Shown piece after piece: positions 5,718 to 6,508 of a stretch of DNA of 6,508 nt. The DNA is from an uncultured Oscillospiraceae bacterium (GTDB taxonomy: Bacteria > Bacillota > Clostridia > Oscillospirales > Oscillospiraceae). The position numbers were made by a program, and so were the translations under genes. Each line of letters begins with the position of its first letter. Within the stretch, counting starts at the first letter, position 1. The stretch covers positions 1-6,508 of the forward strand of contig CAAGIT010000019.1 in the NCBI GenBank assembly GCA_900769995.1, written 5' to 3'. The notes beneath the pieces were generated by a model that saw only the letters and a program-made list of their open reading frames with translations, did not search any database and was not told where the DNA came from.

Positions 5718-6508
5718 TTATTTTTTCACGATGTTTTCGATATAGCGCATCAGAATTGTTGCTACCTGCGCTCTTGTTGCATTGCCCAGCGGGAGAAGCT
5801 TTCCGTCGGAACCGCCGATGATCCCCTCGCCGACTGCCCAGGAAAGCGCTTCTTTTGCATAGGCGCTGATCTTATTTGCGTCAGGGAAATTGCTCAAATC
5901 ACCGCGCTTGCTTGTGTCGAGCCCCTTCTTTTGCGCATAGCGGAAGAGGATCACTGCCATCTGTTCACGGGTGATCTTCCCGTTCGGGTTAAAACGGTTG
6001 TTGCCAACGCCGTCAACGATCCCGTTCGAGGCCGCCCATGCGACCGCGTCGATGTACCAGCCGCCGCTTTGCGCATTCACATCCGAGAACGTGTTCTGAT
6101 AGCCCTTCGGCTGACCCTCATAGCGCCACAGCACGGTAACGAGCATTGCGCGTGTCATTGCAGCGTTCGGCGAGAACGTGGTTTCGCTCGTACCGCCGAA
6201 CAGGCCGTTTGTTACGGCGTAGTCCACATACGGGTGATACCATGCCGCCGGATCCACATCCACGAACTTCCTGCTCGGGCAGTTTGCGCCACCATCACAT
6301 TCTGTCGGTGTTTGACCGTCACTGGGGACAAGGTCGCTAAGGGAAACCTTGACATGATATTGGTCGGTCAGCTCAAGGGTGGCGGCGGTGCCGTTAATGG
6401 TGCAGGCTGTGGCGGCGGTGAACACGTATCCGTCCTTGGCGGTCAGGTAATAGGTTACCTTATACTTTGTGCCTTCTTTGAACGGATTGTTCACGGTGAT
6501 ATTCACGC
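5718..6508 (-). CDS. SLH-domain surface protein, C-terminal part (5' end outside window)
   Basis: The gene runs off the right edge and ends at TAA (5720-5718). The first codon read in the window is GTG at 6506-6504, but nothing suggests it is the start, so I treat the CDS as partial. Numbering from that codon, residues about 1-60 look like a beta-rich extracellular repeat of the Ig-like kind (KVTYYLTAKDGYVF, then TINGTAATL). A short linker with two cysteines (CDGGANC, 70-76) follows. Three SLH repeats come next at about 81-132, 140-193 and 207-256. Each opens with an F-x-D segment, has a central aromatic/Ala helix, and ends with a TRA or TRE-type motif (MTRAMLVTVLWR, ITREQMAVILFR, ATRAQVATILMR). 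SLH triplets commonly bind pyruvylated secondary cell-wall polymer, so the protein is probably displayed on the cell surface. The N-terminal domains, and with them the specific function, are not visible. It is convergent with, and independent of, the atp operon. Confidence 0.93.
   Translation of the reverse strand, partial: VNITVNNPFKEGTKYKVTYYLTAKDGYVFTAATACTINGTAATLELTDQYHVKVSLSDLVPSDGQTPTECDGGANCPSRKFVDVDPAAWYHPYVDYAVTNGLFGGTSETTFSPNAAMTRAMLVTVLWRYEGQPKGYQNTFSDVNAQSGGWYIDAVAWAASNGIVDGVGNNRFNPNGKITREQMAVILFRYAQKKGLDTSKRGDLSNFPDANKISAYAKEALSWAVGEGIIGGSDGKLLPLGNATRAQVATILMRYIENIVKK

Overview
The window carries the F1 part and the peripheral stalk of an F-type ATP synthase operon on the + strand: atpF (b), atpH (delta), atpA (alpha), atpG (gamma), atpD (beta) and atpC (epsilon). 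A convergent, partial gene on the - strand encodes the C-terminal end of a surface protein with three S-layer homology (SLH) repeats. All six atp genes look intact and carry the expected catalytic or structural motifs. The gene order is the classical bacterial one.

The organism is probably a member of the Bacillota, class Clostridia, and perhaps a gut Oscillospiraceae-type genome. This is inferred from the style of the b and alpha subunits, from the SLH protein with a Cys-containing linker ahead of its SLH block, from the strong Shine-Dalgarno sequences, and from a moderately GC-rich codon usage. No rRNA or other firm taxonomic marker is present.

Layout: positions 1-172 hold two copies of a ~79-base sequence repeated with a 93-base period, directly in front of atpF where the c-subunit gene would normally end. 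Positions 199-5429 are the six atp genes, tightly packed: an 8-base overlap (atpF/atpH), gaps of 14, 3 and 18 bases, and a 4-base ATGA overlap (atpD/atpC). Start codons vary (TTG for atpF, GTG for atpA, ATG for the others). Positions 5430-5717 form a 288-base convergent intergenic region with two strong hairpins, one suited to ending the atp transcript and one suited to ending the SLH transcript. Positions 5718-6508 are the SLH gene, which runs off the window edge.

How the genes work together: alpha3beta3 makes or splits ATP. Gamma and epsilon form the rotor shaft. The b subunits and delta form the stator that holds alpha3beta3 against the membrane. The membrane subunits a and c (atpB, atpE) are not in the window, so H+ versus Na+ coupling cannot be judged. 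The SLH protein is a separate cell-envelope gene with no evident functional link to the synthase.

I see no convincing new system here. The points most worth a second look are the 93-base repeat ahead of atpF, an ATP-sensing-type motif in epsilon with one substitution, and a small hairpin over the atpD ribosome binding site.
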